DNA from: Anomaloglossus baeobatrachus
Lineage: Eukaryota > Chordata > Amphibia > Anura > Aromobatidae
Assembly (NCBI RefSeq): GCF_048569485.1
Contig: NC_134357.1
Location: 114,278,244 to 114,342,243, forward strand
Direction of reading: 5' to 3'
Length of the DNA: 64,000 bases
This document shows, one piece after another, positions 42,661-56,682 of this stretch (positions are counted from its first letter, which is position 1; the number at the start of each line of letters is the position of its first letter). The notes under the pieces are model-generated. The model did not search any database. It worked only from the letters and a program-made list of their open reading frames with translations, and was not told the DNA's origin. Made by a program: the position numbers and the translations under genes.

Positions 42661-45600
42661 TGTGATACTGTTCCACGGCACTGAACCCCATTGTGTGCAA
42701 TGCTCCCCTGGAGCACTTGGTCAGCCGGGGTCTCTACTAGACGTGGCCAAAGGAACCACCTGTCAACCCTGTCCAAGGACAGGGATGGAGTTGCAATGGG
42801 ATAGAGACTTGCAGTCCGGACAGGCCATGGCCAATCTGGATCATTGCTCCCTGGCCACCCTCATTGGGAATAAAATCGGTGCTCCGGGGGGGGGGGGGTC
42901 CCAGGAGGCTCTCTGTATGATGAGGCAGACGTAGCTCATCAGGACTTTGATCCTGACAACGCTCTCAATCCGGATACACCGGATGGTGACGCCATAAGGA
43001 ATGATCCTATAGCGTCCATCAATGGAATGTTGGATCTTTCTCCCTCAGCTCCCCCAGCGGAGGAGTCAGCTTCACAGCAGGAGAAGTCCCATTTCAGTAG
43101 CTCAAACGTATATTGAGTATTTTTCTGGCCACGCTGACTTCAGAGAAGCAGTCCAGGAACACCACGCTTACCAGATAAGCGTTTTCTCCAAACGTATTAA
43201 GGATACACGTTATCCTTTCCCCCCTGACGTGGTCAAGCGCGGGACCCAGGGTCCAAAGGTGGATTCTCCAATCTCCAGGCTTGCGGCTAGAGCTATAGTT
43301 GCAGTGGAGATGGGACTTCACTTAAAGATACCAGACAGATGGACTCTGGTTGAAATCTGTCTAGGAGGCTATCGGCGTGTCGGTTGCTCCGGCATTTACA
43401 GCCGTATGGGCACCCTAAGCTTTTCAGCTGTTCTTGCACAGCTGGTCTTGAGCATATGTACATTTGTGCCGCAGGGGCGTCCGTAACCTCGCAAGGTCTT
43501 ACCCTATTAATGCTGTCCTGGAAGGACAGTCGAGGTTTCGGTCCTTCCCAAGCTCGGGCAGGTCCCAATTGTCCGCGTCCAAAAGAGCTGAAAAGCCTCA
43601 GAGGGGCTCAGTTTCCGGGGGCTCAATCACGCCCAAGGAAGGCAGCCGGAGGAACCGCTACCAAGGCGGTCTCCTCATGACTCTCAGCTCTCTCATCTCT
43701 CCGCATCCGCGGTTGATGGCAGACTCGCTCGCCTTTGGCGACATTTAGCTGCCACAGGTCATAGACCGGTGGGTGAGGGACATTGTGCCCACGTGCACAG
43801 GACAGAGTTCTGTTCTCGTCCTCCGACTCGATTCTTCAGAACGTCCCCACCTCCCCACCGAGCCGATGCTCTTCTGCAGGCAGAAGGAGTGGTAATCCCT
43901 GTTCCTCTTCAGGAACGAGACACGGTTTTCATCCAATCTGGTTGTGGTGCCAAAAAAGGATGGCTCTTTCCGTTCCGTTCTGGACCTAAAACTGCTCAAC
44001 AAGCACGTGGAGGCCAGGCGGTTCCGGATGAAACCCTCCGCTCCGTCATTGCCTCAATGTCTCAAGGATATTTCCTAGCATCAATAGACATCAAAGATGC
44101 TTATCTCCACGTGCCAATTGCTACAAAGCACCAATGTTTTCTACGTTTCGTGATGGGAGACGACCATCTTCAGTTCGTAGCTCTGCCATTCGGTCTGGCG
44201 ACAACCCCACGGGTGTTCACCAAGGTCATGGCGGCAGTGGTAGCAGTCTTGCACTCACAGGGACACTCTGTGATCCCTTACTTGGACGATCTACTTGTCA
44301 AGGCACCCTCTCAGGAGGCATGCCAACTCAGCCTGAATGTTGCGCTGGAGACTCTCCAGACGTTCGGGTGGATCATCGACTTCTCAAAGTCAAACCTGTC
44401 ACCGACCCAATCACTAACGTATCTTGGCATGGAGTTTCATACCCTCTCAGCGCTAGTGAAGCTTCCGCTGGACAAGCAGCGGTCACTACAGACTGGGGTG
44501 CAGACTCTCCGTCAAGGTCAGTCGCACTCCTTAAGACGCCTCATGCACTTCCTCGGGAAGATGGTGGCGGCAATGGAGGCGGTTCCGTTTGCGCAGTTTC
44601 ATCTGCGTCCTCTTATTGGGACATTCTCCGCCAATGGGACGGGAAGTCAACATCCCTGGACAGGAAAGTATCCTTTTCACAGAAGGACTCTCTGCAATGG
44701 TGGCTTCTTCCCACCTCATTATCACAGGGAAGATCCTTCCTACCACCGTCTTGGGCGGTAGTCACGACAGACGCGAGTCTGTCAGGGTGGGGAGCAGTTT
44801 TTCTCCACCACAGGGCTCAGGGTACGTGGACTCAGCAGGAGTCCACCCTTCAGATCCATGTTCTGGAAATCAGAGCAGTGTATCTTGCCCTACTAGCCTT
44901 CCAGCAGTGGCTGGAAGGAAAGCAGATCCGAATTCAGTCGGACAACTCCACAGCGGTGGCATACATCAATCACCAAGGAGGGACACGCAGTCGGCAAGCC
45001 TTCCAGGAAGTCCGGCGGATTCTGACGTGGGTGGAAGCCACGGCCTCCACCGTATCCGCAGTTCACATCCCCGGCGTAGAAAACTGGGAAGCAGACTTCC
45101 TCAGCCGCCAGGGCATGGACGCAGGGGAATGGTCCCTTCACCCGGACGTGTTTCAGGAAATCTGTAGCCGCTGGGGAAGGCCGGACGTCGACCTAATGGC
45201 GTCCAGGCACAACAACAAGGTCCCAACCTTCATAGCACGGTCTCGCGATCACAGAACTCTGGCGGCAGACGCCTTAGTGCAAGATTGGTCGCAGTTCCGG
45301 CTCCCTTATGTGTTTCCACCTCTGGCACTCTTGCCCAGAGTGCTACGCAAGATCAGATCCGACTGCAGCCGCATCATACTCGTCGCCCCAGACTGGCCAA
45401 GGAGGGCGTGGTATCCGGATCTGTGGCATCTCACGGTCGGCCAACCGTCGGCACTACCAGACCGACCAGACTTACTGTCCCAAGGGCCTTTTTTCCATCG
45501 GAATTCTGCGGCCCTGAACCTGACTGTGTGGCCTTTGAGTCCTGGATCCTAGGGTCTTCAGGATTATCCCAAGGGGTCGTTGCCACCATGAGACAGGCTA

Positions 45601-46640
45601 GGAAGCCCACGTCCGCTAAGATCTACCACAGAACGTGGAGGATATTCTTATCCTGGTGCTCTGCTCAGGGAGTGTCTCCCTGGCCTTTTGCATTGCCTAC
45701 CTTTCTTTCTTTCCTGCAATCTGGGTTAGAAAAAGGTTTGTCGCTCGGCTCCCTTAAAGGGCAAGTCTCGGCGCTATCCGTCTTTTTTCAAAAGCGTCTA
45801 GCACGACTTCCTAAGGTGCGCACGTTCCTGCAGGGGGTTTGTCATATTGTACCCCCGTACAAGCGGCCGTTAGATCCATGGGATCTGAACAGGGTACTAG
45901 TTGCCCTCCAGAAGCCGCCCTTCGAGCCTCTGAGGGAGGTTTCACTTTCTAGACTATCACAGAAAGTGGCTTTTCTAGTAGCGATCACATCTCCTCGGAG
46001 AGTGTCTGAGCTAGCAGCGCTGTCATCCAAGGCTCCTTTCCTGGTCTTCCACCAGGACAAGGTAGTGCTGCGCCCCATTCAGGAGTTTCTCCCGAAGGTG
46101 GTATCCTCTTTTCATCTTAATCAGGATATCTCTTTGCCTTCTTTTTGTCCTCATGCAGTTCATCGGTATGAGAAGAATTTACATTTGTTAGATCTGGTGA
46201 GAGCACTCAGAATCTACATTTCCCGCACGGCGCCCCTGCGCCGCTCCGATGCACTCTTTGTCCTTGTCGCTGGTAAGCGCAAAGGGTCGCAGGCTTCCAA
46301 AGCCACCCTGGCTCGATGGATCAAGGAACCAATTCTTGAAGCCTACCGTTCTGCTGGGCTTCCGGTTCCATCAGGGCTGAAGGCCCATTCTACCAGAGCC
46401 GTGGGTGCGTCCTGGGCATTGCGACACCAGGCTACGGCTCAACAGGTGTGCCAGGCAGCTACCTGGTCGAGTCTGCACACTTTCACCAAACATTATCAGG
46501 TGCATACCTATGCTTCGGCGGATGCCAGCTTAGGTAGAAGAGTCCTGCAGGCGGCAGTTGCCTCCCCGTAGGGGAGGGCTGTCTTCGCAGCTCTAACATA
46601 AGGTATTTCTTTACCCACCCAGGGACAGCTTTTGGACGTC

Positions 46641-46736
46641 CCAATCGTCTGGGTCTCCCAATGGAGCGACGAAGAAGAAGGGAATTTTGTTACTTACCGT
46701 AAATTCCTTTTCTTCTAGCTCCTATTGGGAGACCCA
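46641..46736 (+). repeat. DIRS B internal complementary region
   Basis: Its left half complements the B left end (gtcgctccattgggagaccc with cgattgg) and its right half complements the B right end (tcccaataggagct). The match includes the bases that separate B from A, C and D. Confidence 0.85.
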
Positions 46737-48274
46737 GCACCCGCCCTGTTGTCCTTCGGGATTTTTGGGTTTTTTCGGGTACACATGTTGTTCATGTTGA
46801 ACGGTTTTTCAGTTCTCCGATGTTACTCGGAGTGAATTTGTTTAACCAAGTTATTGGCTTTCCTCCTTCTTGCTTTTGCACTAAAACTGGTGAGCCAGTG
46901 ATCCCACTGGGGGTGTATAGCCAGAAGGGGAGGGGCCTTACACTTTTTAGTGTAATGCTTTGTGTGGCCTCCGGAGGCAGTAGCTATACACCCAATCGTC
47001 TGGGTCTCCCAATAGGAGCTAGAAGAAAAGGAATTTACGGTAAGTAACAAAATTCCCTTCTTTTTGTTTTTTTCCTTTTTCTTCCGAGAGCCATAACGTT
47101 TTTATTTTCCCAAGGGACAAGTTGTACTTTTAAATGAAACAATGAGTTTTACCATATAGTATACTGGAAAACGGCAAAAAAAATTCCAAATGCGGAAAAA
47201 TTGCAAAAAAAAAGTGTGGTGGCACAATAGTTTTTGGGATATTTTATTCAGTGTTCACTATATGGTAAAACTGATGTGTGGGTGTGATGCCTCAGGTCGG
47301 TGTAAGTTTGTAGACACCAAACATGAATAGGTTTACTTGTATTTAAGGGGTTAAAAAAAAATTCACAAGCTTGTCCAAAAAAAGTGGCGCACGTTCTGCC
47401 CCATTTTCCAAAACCCATAGCGTTCTCATTTTTCGGGATCTGAGGTTAGTGACGGCTTATTTTTTGCGTTTCGAGCTGATTTTTTTAATGGTACCATTTT
47501 TGCGCAGATGCTACGTTTTGATCGCCTGTTGTTGCATTTTGCGCAAAATTTGCGGCGACCAAAAAAAAACATAATTTTGGCGTTTGGAATTTTTTTTGCC
47601 GCTACACCGTTTACTGATCAGATTCCATTGATTTTATATTTTGATCGGGCATTTCTGAACGTGGCAATATCAAATGTGTATATTTTTTTTTTTTTTTAAC
47701 CCTTTAATTTTCAATGGTGTGAAAGGGGGTGATTTGAACTTTTAGGTTTTATTTATTTTTTTTTTAATTTTTTAAAACACTTTTTTTTTTTATTTTACTA
47801 GTCCCCCTAGGGGGCTATAGCGATCAGCAATCCGATCGCTCTGCCCTATCTGCTGATCACAGCTACAGAGCTGAGAACTGCAGATTTGGTGCTTTACTTT
47901 CAGTGCTGGCTGTATTCCGGCATTGAGAGGAAGTGACTCATGTTAGCTACAGGCGTCATCACATGACCCTGTGCTACCATGGCAACCACCGAAAGTCACG
48001 CGATCATGTCACGTGACTTCCGATGGGGGCGGGGTAAGTCACTGTCATGGCGGCGCGCATATACATCTCGCTGCCAGATTTTGGCAGCGAGATGTAAAGG
48101 GTTAATGGCCGCGGGTGGAAGCTATTCCACCCGCGACTAGCAGGCACACATGTCGGCTGTTGAAAACAGCTGATATGTGCGCAGATTGCCGCCTCCTGCC
48201 CATGGCAGGGGGCGGTGATTAACCTCTCACGATCCATGATGTACCCAGTACGTCATGGGTCGTTAAGGGGTTAA

Positions 48275-49357
48275 TTTTCTTCAAAAAACAAGTTTTACTA
48301 CATGCCCCGATCATAGCACACAATTAAAAATACAATGACCAAAGAATCAACTCCCATTAATTGAACCACTTATTAAATGGTAACCAATTTTTTTTTTTTT
48401 TTTTCGTTTTTACTTTAAATTTGAGGATTTTGAAAGGGATTGATCAGTCCCAGAGATAAGAGTTCCTGTAATAAGATAATTACAAAGTTTTTCATTTTCA
48501 TGTGTACTATATGAAAACAAAAAAAAAATGCGTAAGTAGATAAAATGGTGGTCCCTCTTTTAAGGGGTGGTTCACTATTTGGCTCCTCTCAAATAGCTTG
48601 TGCGGCACATTCTACTTAACTCATCCCCATCATGTGACCTTCTCCTAACCCCCTCCCACCTCCCCCCCGATGTTTCACCGCACATCACAGTCCGGCTTCT
48701 CCTTGCTCTCTCCTTCACCGTAGAGCGCTGCAAGCAGGAGCAATGCTGGGCTGTGATGGGCAGTGCAACTTCGCCCACTCACTCAGTGGCCGGCCTCGGT
48801 GATGTCACGTCAACTTCCAGTTGACATCAACCGGATCTCAGAAGTCACAGAACCCGGGGGGGGGTCACGTGATAGGAATGAGCGGTCCGCAATAGCGCTG
48901 CTCAGTCACAATTGGCTGAACAAGATATTTTTAGAAAAAGCCTGGTTTCTGAATTGAAGCAGTTGATGACCTAGCCATATGTGCAGTCTGGTTAAAAAAA
49001 AATTTTGTTTAATGTACAAATGATATTCTGGTAAATCTGGTACCCGCTCATGTAAAATCTGAACATTGACATCCTGTGATTTGTGGAATGGGACTCTCCT
49101 TACATGCAACAAAAATGTATTTGCAAATTTATGTAACAAAAATAACACTGATGCATAAATAGAAGTATGCTGCTTATTTTTGTGGATGACACTGAGGCTA
49201 ATCCTTGTGGGGATAGGCAGCAGAATTCTCAGTGTCACCATGGAATTTTGACGCAGATCATGCAGTAATTACGTGTATCCGTTCCATGTGAATCTGACAC
49301 TTAGGGGCTTGCCTTTTTATAATGAACTGTGAACAATTTGTGCCTTTGTTTCCATAG
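48275..49357. other. End of SIRT1 intron 5
   Basis: AT-rich then mixed intronic sequence. I see no gene or clear repeat boundary up to the exon 6 acceptor. Confidence 0.55.
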
Positions 49358-49437
49358 GGTCATTTGCCATGGCTTCTTGTTTAATATGCAAAAACAAAGT
49401 GGACTGTGAAACTGTAAGGGAGGACATATTTAACCAG
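49358..49437 (+). CDS. SIRT1: SIRT1 exon 6 (first zinc Cys pair)
   Basis: The acceptor is tttccatag and the donor is CAG|gtaata. The 80 bases complete the codon split after exon 5 and read GSFAMASCLICKNKVDCETV and then REDIFNQ. The C-x2-C pair (CLIC) supplies two of the four ligands of the structural zinc. The size and phase (1 to 0) agree with the small sixth coding exon of vertebrate SIRT1. Confidence 0.96.
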
Positions 49438-49581
49438 GTAATATTCATGTATATTTTTTATAATTGTTTATAGCATAGTGAATGGTGACCAGTTGTATGT
49501 GACATGGCTGTAGATACTTCTTACAGTTCACTTTTCTTTCTAAAAGTTTTAGGAAAGTGCAGTGATCCTGTGAGACGTCCT

Positions 49582-49811
49582 AAGGCTATGTGCGCACGCT
49601 GCGGTTTTTTTTTTGTTTTTTTTTGGGTTTTTTTGGACGCTGCGTTTTTGTGCGTTCTTGGCCACTAAAAAACGCACCCGCGGCAAAAGGCGCAAAAAAA
49701 CACATTTTGCATTTTGATGCGTTTTTTGGCTGCGTTTTGCTGCGTTTTTGATCTTTGCGTTTCTCCAATGCATTGCATGGGAGAAAAACGCAGAAAAGAA
49801 TTGACATGTCC

Positions 49812-49849
<38 letters not shown>

Positions 49850-49984
49850 CTCAAAAACGCAGCTTAAAAAAAAGTTGTGTGCAGACAGCAAAAATGAAAA
49901 GTCATAGACTTTGCTGGGGAAGCAAAGTCATACAGTTTTGAGGCCAAAAATGCAGCAAAAAACGCACTGTACGCACATAGCCTT
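49582..49984. mobile_element. GGCTATGTGCGCAC MITE in intron 6
   Basis: The ends aaggctatgtgcgcacgctg and gtacgcacatagcctt are inverted repeats. The interior is full of T-runs and aaaaacgca motifs. It occupies most of the 673-bp intron 6 between the two zinc-module exons. Confidence 0.65.
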
Positions 49985-50110
49985 ATAGCGTATGCGAGAT
50001 CACGCTGGGAAATGCTGTTTACCACCGCAAGTTTATTTTCTGTGATGTGTGAGCAGTCACAGGCTTACAATTCAGGAATAAAATCTATCCTGATTGCTCT
50101 CACGCTGCAG

Positions 50111-50297
50111 GTGGTGCCACGCTGTCCAAGGTGTCCCCCAGATGAGCCACTTGCAATCATGAAACCAGATATCGTCTTCTTTGGGGAGAATTTACCAGCG
50201 GAGTTTCACAGGGCGATGAAGTATGACAAGGATGAGGTTGACCTTCTTATTGTCATTGGCTCTTCTTTAAAAGTGAGGCCGGTTGCTCTAATCCCAA
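50111..50297 (+). CDS. SIRT1: SIRT1 exon 7
   Basis: The acceptor is cacgctgcag and the donor is CCA A|gtaagt. It reads [20 protein letters not shown] through [20 protein letters not shown] to [13 protein letters not shown]. It holds the second zinc pair (C-x2-C in PRCPRC), the VFFGE-type substrate loop and the GSSLKV NAD loop. It ends in phase 1. No following exon is recognisable in the remaining 13.7 kb, which is almost entirely transposon. Confidence 0.97.
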
Positions 50298-50582
50298 GTA
50301 AGTGATTAGTAGATAGTTTAAAAAATATTTTGCAGCATTTGCCTTTCTCGCACTACTAAATTATACACCATTACCTGTATATGTGCTTAGACTTGTAAAG
50401 TGATGGCTGCCCTCCTTGTACAAAGATACTTCTATCCAATCTGTCACTGCTTTGACTCCTTCAGGTCTGGCCAAACCCTTGTGGCATATTGATTGTGCCA
50501 AAGGTGTGATTGTAGTATTTTATATTCTCTACGTCCCTTGTTCCATAACAGTAAAGCATCTTTATAACTCTATAATGGAAAT
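50298..50582. other. Start of SIRT1 intron 7
   Basis: Unique-looking intronic sequence before DIRS C. No exon is recognised. Confidence 0.6.
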
Positions 50583-53500
50583 TTCTTTGTCGCTCCATTG
50601 GGAGACCCAGACAATTGGGTGTATAGCTATTGCCTCCGGAGGCCACACAAAGTATTACACTCAAAAGTGTAAGGCCCCTCCCCTTCTGGCTATACACCCC
50701 CAGTGGGATCACTGGCTCATCAGTTTTCATGCTTTGTGCAAGGAGGTCAGACATCCACACATAGCTCCACTGTTTAGTCAGCAGCAGCTGCTGACTATGT
50801 CGGATGGAAGAAAAGAGGGCCCATACAGGGCTCCCAGCATGCTCCCTTCTCACCCCACTTTATGTCGGAGGTGTTTGTTAAGGTTGAGGTACCCATTGCG
50901 GGTACGGAGGCTGGAGCCCACATGCTGATTCCTTCCCCATCCCTGTTACAGGGCTCTGGGCGAAGTGGGATTTTAACGGTCTCCAGGCACTGAGACCGTG
51001 CTCCATCTGCAGCCCCTGGAGAAGACGCTGGATATGGAGCGGAGTACATCAGGGACATGGCCCTGCTTCCTCAAGGTACTCTGTGTCCCCGTGCATTTCG
51101 CACGCACACCGCAGCATTGCTGGGTGTGTTAGTGCGCCGGGGACATCAGCGCTGCTGCGCTTGTGCCATTGTCTCACTTCAGCTTAGCTGAGTGGGCAGA
51201 CTTATGTAGAACGGTCGCGCCGGCCGCTGGGACTGCGACGCGGCTGGGACTTGTGGTGCGCCGGGGACTTCCGCGCTGGCCGCGCTTTTACGGCGGCCGC
51301 GCTTATAAATCGAGTCCCCGGCTTTTGCGGCCTAGTTCGTTCGTTAACGCCCACAGGCCTGCCAGTCAGGGTAGGGGCGTGACGCTGCACATCACGGCAG
51401 CCCGGAGAGCTGGAGTATGTTTTGCATACTCCACCCCTCTCACTGTGTGCACTGTGAAACCGGATTCCCGCACTTTCTCAAGCACGCCCACGGCTTCCTT
51501 CTCTAACACAGGACGCCGGCAGCCATTATTGTCAGTTCTTTCTATAGCGATCCTTGCAGTCCAGACAAGTCTCTCACACCATGAGCACTGTTGAATCATT
51601 GATCCATGGTCCCCCTCAGTGTGAACAATTACAGCTCCGGGGGGGTCACGTGCATCCCAGAGTCACGGCTCTGACACGGACGACAGTCCCAGACAGCCTA
51701 AGCGGGCTCGCTGAGCGGCCCTCAGTTTCATCGCACTGGTCAGGGTCCCGCAGGTGGACTCTCTGGGTGCTGAAGCGGAGATAGCTGCTCAGGAGTCTTA
51801 TCCTGAGACCGCTCTCAATCTCGGTACACCTGATGGGGACGCCATAGTGTATTATCTTATAGCGTCCATCAATAGAATGTTGGTCATTTCTCCCTCAGCT
51901 CCTCCTGTGAAGGAGCCAGCTGTACGGCAGGAGAAATTCTATTTCAGGTATCCCAAGCGTAAATTAGGTATTTTTCTGGACCACTCTGCCTTCAGAGAGA
52001 TAGTCCAAAAACACCACGCTTATCCAGATAAGCGCTTCTCCAAGCGGCTTAAGATACACGTTATCCCTGCCCCTGACGTGGTCAAGGGCTGGACCCAGTG
52101 TCCCAAGGGACATCCTCCACTCTCCAGGCTTGTGGCTAGATCCATAATTGCAGTGGAAGATGGGGTTCCACTTACAGATGCCGCTGACAGACAGATGGAT
52201 CTCTGGTCGAAATCCACCTATGAGGCTGTAGGCGCGCCGTTGGCTCCAGCATTCGCAGCCATAGAGGCACTCCAAGCCATTTCAGCTTGTCTTACACAGA
52301 TGGACACAGTCACACGTACATCTGTACCGCAGGTGGCATCCTTAACCTCTCAAATGTTTGCATTTGCGTCTTACGCGATCACGCCTGTCCTACACTCTAC
52401 GAGCCGTACGACAGAGGCGTCTGCTCACTCCGTGTTTTTACGCAGACCCTGGTCGTTAAGTGAATGGAAGGCAGATTTTGCTTCCAAAAAAGTACTTAAC
52501 CAGTTTGTTTTTTTCTGCGGAACGACTGTTTGGTGGGCGTTTGGATGAAATCATTAAACACTCCAAGGGTAAAGATTCATCCTTACCTCAGCCCAGACAA
52601 ACAAACCCCAACAGAGCAGGGGTCCCCTCGTCCAAAAGGACTCAAAAAGATCAGAGGAGCTCAGATTCGTGGCGGGCTCAGTCACGCCCAAAACAGACAG
52701 TCTGAAAACCCGCTTCCAAGGCGGCTTCCTCAGGACTTGCAGCCTCCTCTCTTCGCATCCGCGCTCGGTAGCAGGCTCTCCCGCCTTGGCGATATTTAAC
52801 TGCCATAGGTCAATGGCCGTTGGGGGAGAGACATTCTGTCTCACGGGTACAGGATAGAGTTTAGTTCGTCCTCCAACTCGATTCTTCAGAACTTCTCCAC
52901 CTCCCGGCCGAGCCGTTGCGCTTCTGCAAACGATAGGCACTTTATAGGCAGAAGGAGTGGTGACTACGTTTCTCTTCAGGACCAAGGTGACGGTTTTTGC
53001 CCCAATTTATTTCGGGTGCCAAAATAGGACGGGTCGTTCCGTCCCGTTCTGGATCTAAAACGGCTCAACAAGCTCGTGAGCACCAGGCGGTTCTGGATGG
53101 AATACTCCGCTCCGTCATCGCCTCAATGTCCCAAGGAGGTTTCCTAGCATCAATAGACAGGATGCTTATCTCCACGTGCAGATTGATCCAGAGCACCAGC
53201 GTTTCTGCGCTTCGTTATAGGAAACGAACACCTTCTGTTCGTAACTCTTCCTTCCTGCTGGCGACAGCCCCACGGGTCTTCGCCAAGTTCATGGCAGCAG
53301 TAGTGACAGTTCTGCACTCTCAAGGTCACTCTGTGATCCCGTATTTGGACGATTTCCTGGTCAAGGCACCTTCTTAGGGAACACTGCCCGTATGTTGCGC
53401 TGGAGACTCTCCAGAGTTTTGGGTGGATCATCAACTTTCAATGTCAGATCCGACCCTGACCCAATCGCTACCATATCTAGGCATGGAGTTTCATACTCTC

Positions 53501-56500
53501 TCAGCGATAGTGAAGCTTACGCTAAATCAACAGCGTTCACTACAGACAAGGCTACAATCTCTCCTTTAAGGACCAGTCGCACATATTGAGACGCCTCATG
53601 TACTTCCCAAGGTCCTTCCTACTCCCATCCTGGGTGGTAGTTACGACAGACGTGAGTCTATCAGGGTGGGGAGCAGTTTTTCTCCACCACAGGGCTCAAG
53701 GTACTTGGACTCAGAAATAATCCAACCTTCAGATCAATGTTCTGGAAAACAGAGCAGTGTATCTTGCTCGACTAGCCTTCCAGCAGTGGCTGGAAAGCAA
53801 GCAAATCCGAATTCAATCGGACAACTCCACAGCGGTGGCATACATTTACCACCAAGGAAGAACACGCAGCCGGCAAGCCTTCCAGGAAATCCGGCAGATT
53901 CTGACGTGGGTGGAAGGCACGGCATTCACCGTATCCTCAGTTCACATCCCAGGGGAAGACTGGGAAGCAGACTTCCTCAGTCGCCAGGGTATGGACGCAG
54001 GCGTATGGTCTCCTCAAGATCTGTCGCCGCTGACAGATGCCGGACGTCGACCTAATGGCGTCACGGCACAACAACATCGTCCCGGCTTCATGGCACGGTC
54101 TCACAATCTTCGATCTCTGGCGGCGAACGCCTTAGTTCAGCATTGGTCGCAGTTCTAGCTACCTTATGGGTCACGCCGCTGGCATTGTTGCCCAGAGTGC
54201 TGCGCAAGTTCAGGCCCGACTGCCGCCGCGCCATCCTCGTCGCTCCATTGGCCGAGGATGACGTGGTACTCGAATCGGTGGTACCTCACGGTGGGCCAAC
54301 CGGAGGCACTACCAGACCGATCAGACTTGCTGTCTCAAGGGCCATTTTTCCAGTTGAATTCTGCGACCCTCAACCTGACGGTGTGGCATTGAGTCCTGGA
54401 GCCTTGCGTCTTCAGGATTATCTCAGGACGTGGTTGCCACCATGGGACAGACTAGGATACCAACGTCCGCCAAGATTGACCACAGGATGTGGAAGATATT
54501 CTTATCTGGGTACTCGGCTCAAGGGGTTTCTCCCAAGCCGGTTCCATCGTCTATGTTTCCTTCCTTCCTGCAATCTAGGTTGGAAAATGGGTTGTCGCTC
54601 AGCTCCCTCTCGGGACAAGTCTCAGCGCTATCTGTATTTTTTCAGAAACGCCTAGCACGACTTCCGCAGGTACGCACGTTCCTGCAGGGAGTTTGTCTTC
54701 TCAGCACTCCGTACAAGCGGCCGTTAGAGCCCTGGGATCTGAACAAGGTTCTAATTGCTCTTAAGAAGCCGCCTTTCGAGCCTAGGAAAGATTTTCCCTT
54801 TCCCACCTTTCACGGGAAGTGGCCTCTCTAGTACGGTCACGGCTCTTAGGAGAAGTTTTCGAGCTAGTAACGCTCTCATACAAATCTTACTTCCTGGTCC
54901 TTTACCAGGACAAGGTAGTTCTGCGCCCGATTCCGGGATTTCTCCATAAGGTGGTATCCCACTCTCATCTCAATCAAGATATCACCTCACCTTCTTTGTG
55001 TCCTCATCCAGTCCACCAACTTCAGAAAGATTTGCAGCTGTTGGATCTGGTGAGAGCACTCAGGTTCTACACGGATGCACTCTTGTCCTTGTCGCTGGTC
55101 GGCGTAAAGAGTCGCAAGCTTCCAGATCCACCCTGGCTCGGAGGATCGAGGAACCAATTCTTGAAACCTACAGTTCTACTGGGCTTCCGGTTCCTTCAGG
55201 GCTGAAGGCCCATTCTACCAGAGCCGTGGGTGCGTCCTGGGCATTACGGCACCAGGCTACGGCTCAGCAGGTGTGTCAGGCACCCACCTGGTCGAGTCTA
55301 CTTACTTTTACCAGGCATTATCAGATGCATACCTACGCTTCGGCAGACGCCAGCCTAGGTAGATAAGTCATTCAGGCGGCGGTTGGCCACCTGTAGGAGA
55401 GGGCCGTTTGACGGCCCTATCATGAGGTATTCTTTTACCCACCCAGGGATTGCTTTTGGACATCCCAATTGTCTGGGTCTCCCAATGGAGCGACAAAGAA
55501 GAAGGGAATTTCTTCAGCGCTCTATTGGGAGACCCAGACGATTGGGGTATAGCTACTGCCCTCTGGAGGCCACACAAAGCACTACATTAAAAGTGCAAGG
55601 CCCCTCCCCCTCTGGCTATACCCCCCCGTGGTATCACGGGTTCTCCAGTTTTAGCTTTGTGTGCGAAGGAGGTCAGACATTCCATGCATAGCTCCACAGA
55701 TTTTAGTCAGCAGTAGCTGCTGACTATTTCGGATGGAAGAAAAGAGGACACATATAGTGTCCCCAGCATGCTCCCTTCTCACCCCTGGATGGTGTTGTAA
55801 GGTTGAGGTACCTATTGCTGGTACAGGGCTGGAGCCTGACATGCTGTTTTTCCTTCCACATCCCCTGGTAGGGCTCTGTGGAAGTGGGATCCTGCCGGCC
55901 TCTCAGCTCTGATGCCGGGCTCCATCCACAGACCCATTAGAACCTGATGGATTCGGAGCAGGAGTACGATCAGGGACAGGGCCCTGCATCTTACAGGTAC
56001 TCTGTGTCCCCGGCAGGCACAGACACACTCCGGGCTGGCTGGGTGTTGTAGTGCGCCGGGGACCGCAACGTGGAGTTGGTGTCCCTACAGATTACTGGGG
56101 GATTGTTTGTTTGGGAACGCAGCGCCGACCCCCTCTGGACCGGGCGGCGCTGCTGTGACTTGTGGTGCGCCGGGGATCCGCCGTCCGCGCTTTTACGGCG
56201 GCGGCGGTTATAACTTTAGTCCCAGGCTTTTTGGGCCTAGGACGCCGGCTGCTCCGTTTCGTTCCCGCCCCCACCCTGTCATTCAGGGTAGGGGAGAGAC
56301 GCTGTTCGCAAGCAGCGACGAGGGCTGGAGCCTGATTTACATGCTCCAGCCCTCACACTATGCACAGAGGGAAGCAGGCTTCCCGCTCTTGGCCAGGAAC
56401 GCCCAGGGCCCGCCCCCCCTTCCTCTCTGAGACGCCGGCAGCCATTACATGCATGCCTGGCTGGAGGAAGGACGCAAGGCTCTGGGAGACCTGGACTAGG

Positions 56501-56682
56501 GGCTATCTGGGACCACACACCCGCTTTTTAAGCGGGCGGTAAGCGATTTTTCTGTGCTGGTCCCTCTAGTGCCTCACTGTGTGTCAGTGTACTGGGTACA
56601 TATATATATAGATATTGTATTTCTTGCACTGTGAGGTGCGCTTCTGGCTGCATATCCCAGATCGCTCTGTGGAAGCAGCAAC

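Larger units (their letters stand above)
41021..47062 (+). mobile_element. DIRS retrotransposon B
   Basis: ITRs at about 41034-41170 and 46886-47013, ICR at 46641-46736. Parts: leader, ORF1 region (about 42140-43680), reverse transcriptase (about 43770-44740), RNase H and adjoining region (about 44740-45552), tyrosine recombinase (about 45580-46571). The recombinase frame is long and open. A segment of about 150 bp spanning the ORF1 start is present in four tandem copies (42075-42660). It is a fossil with several breaks. Sense to SIRT1. Confidence 0.87.
40994..48270. mobile_element. 1.2 kb TTAA element, copy 2, split by DIRS B
   Basis: The left piece is 40994-41020 (cctcatcagccctcgggcat) after TTAA (40990-40993). 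The right piece is 47063-48270, ending cgttaagggg before TTAA (48271-48274). The right piece is collinear with 21673-22860 over its length (aatgaaacaatgagttttac, agtccccctagggggctata). DIRS B sits close to its left end. Confidence 0.7.
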
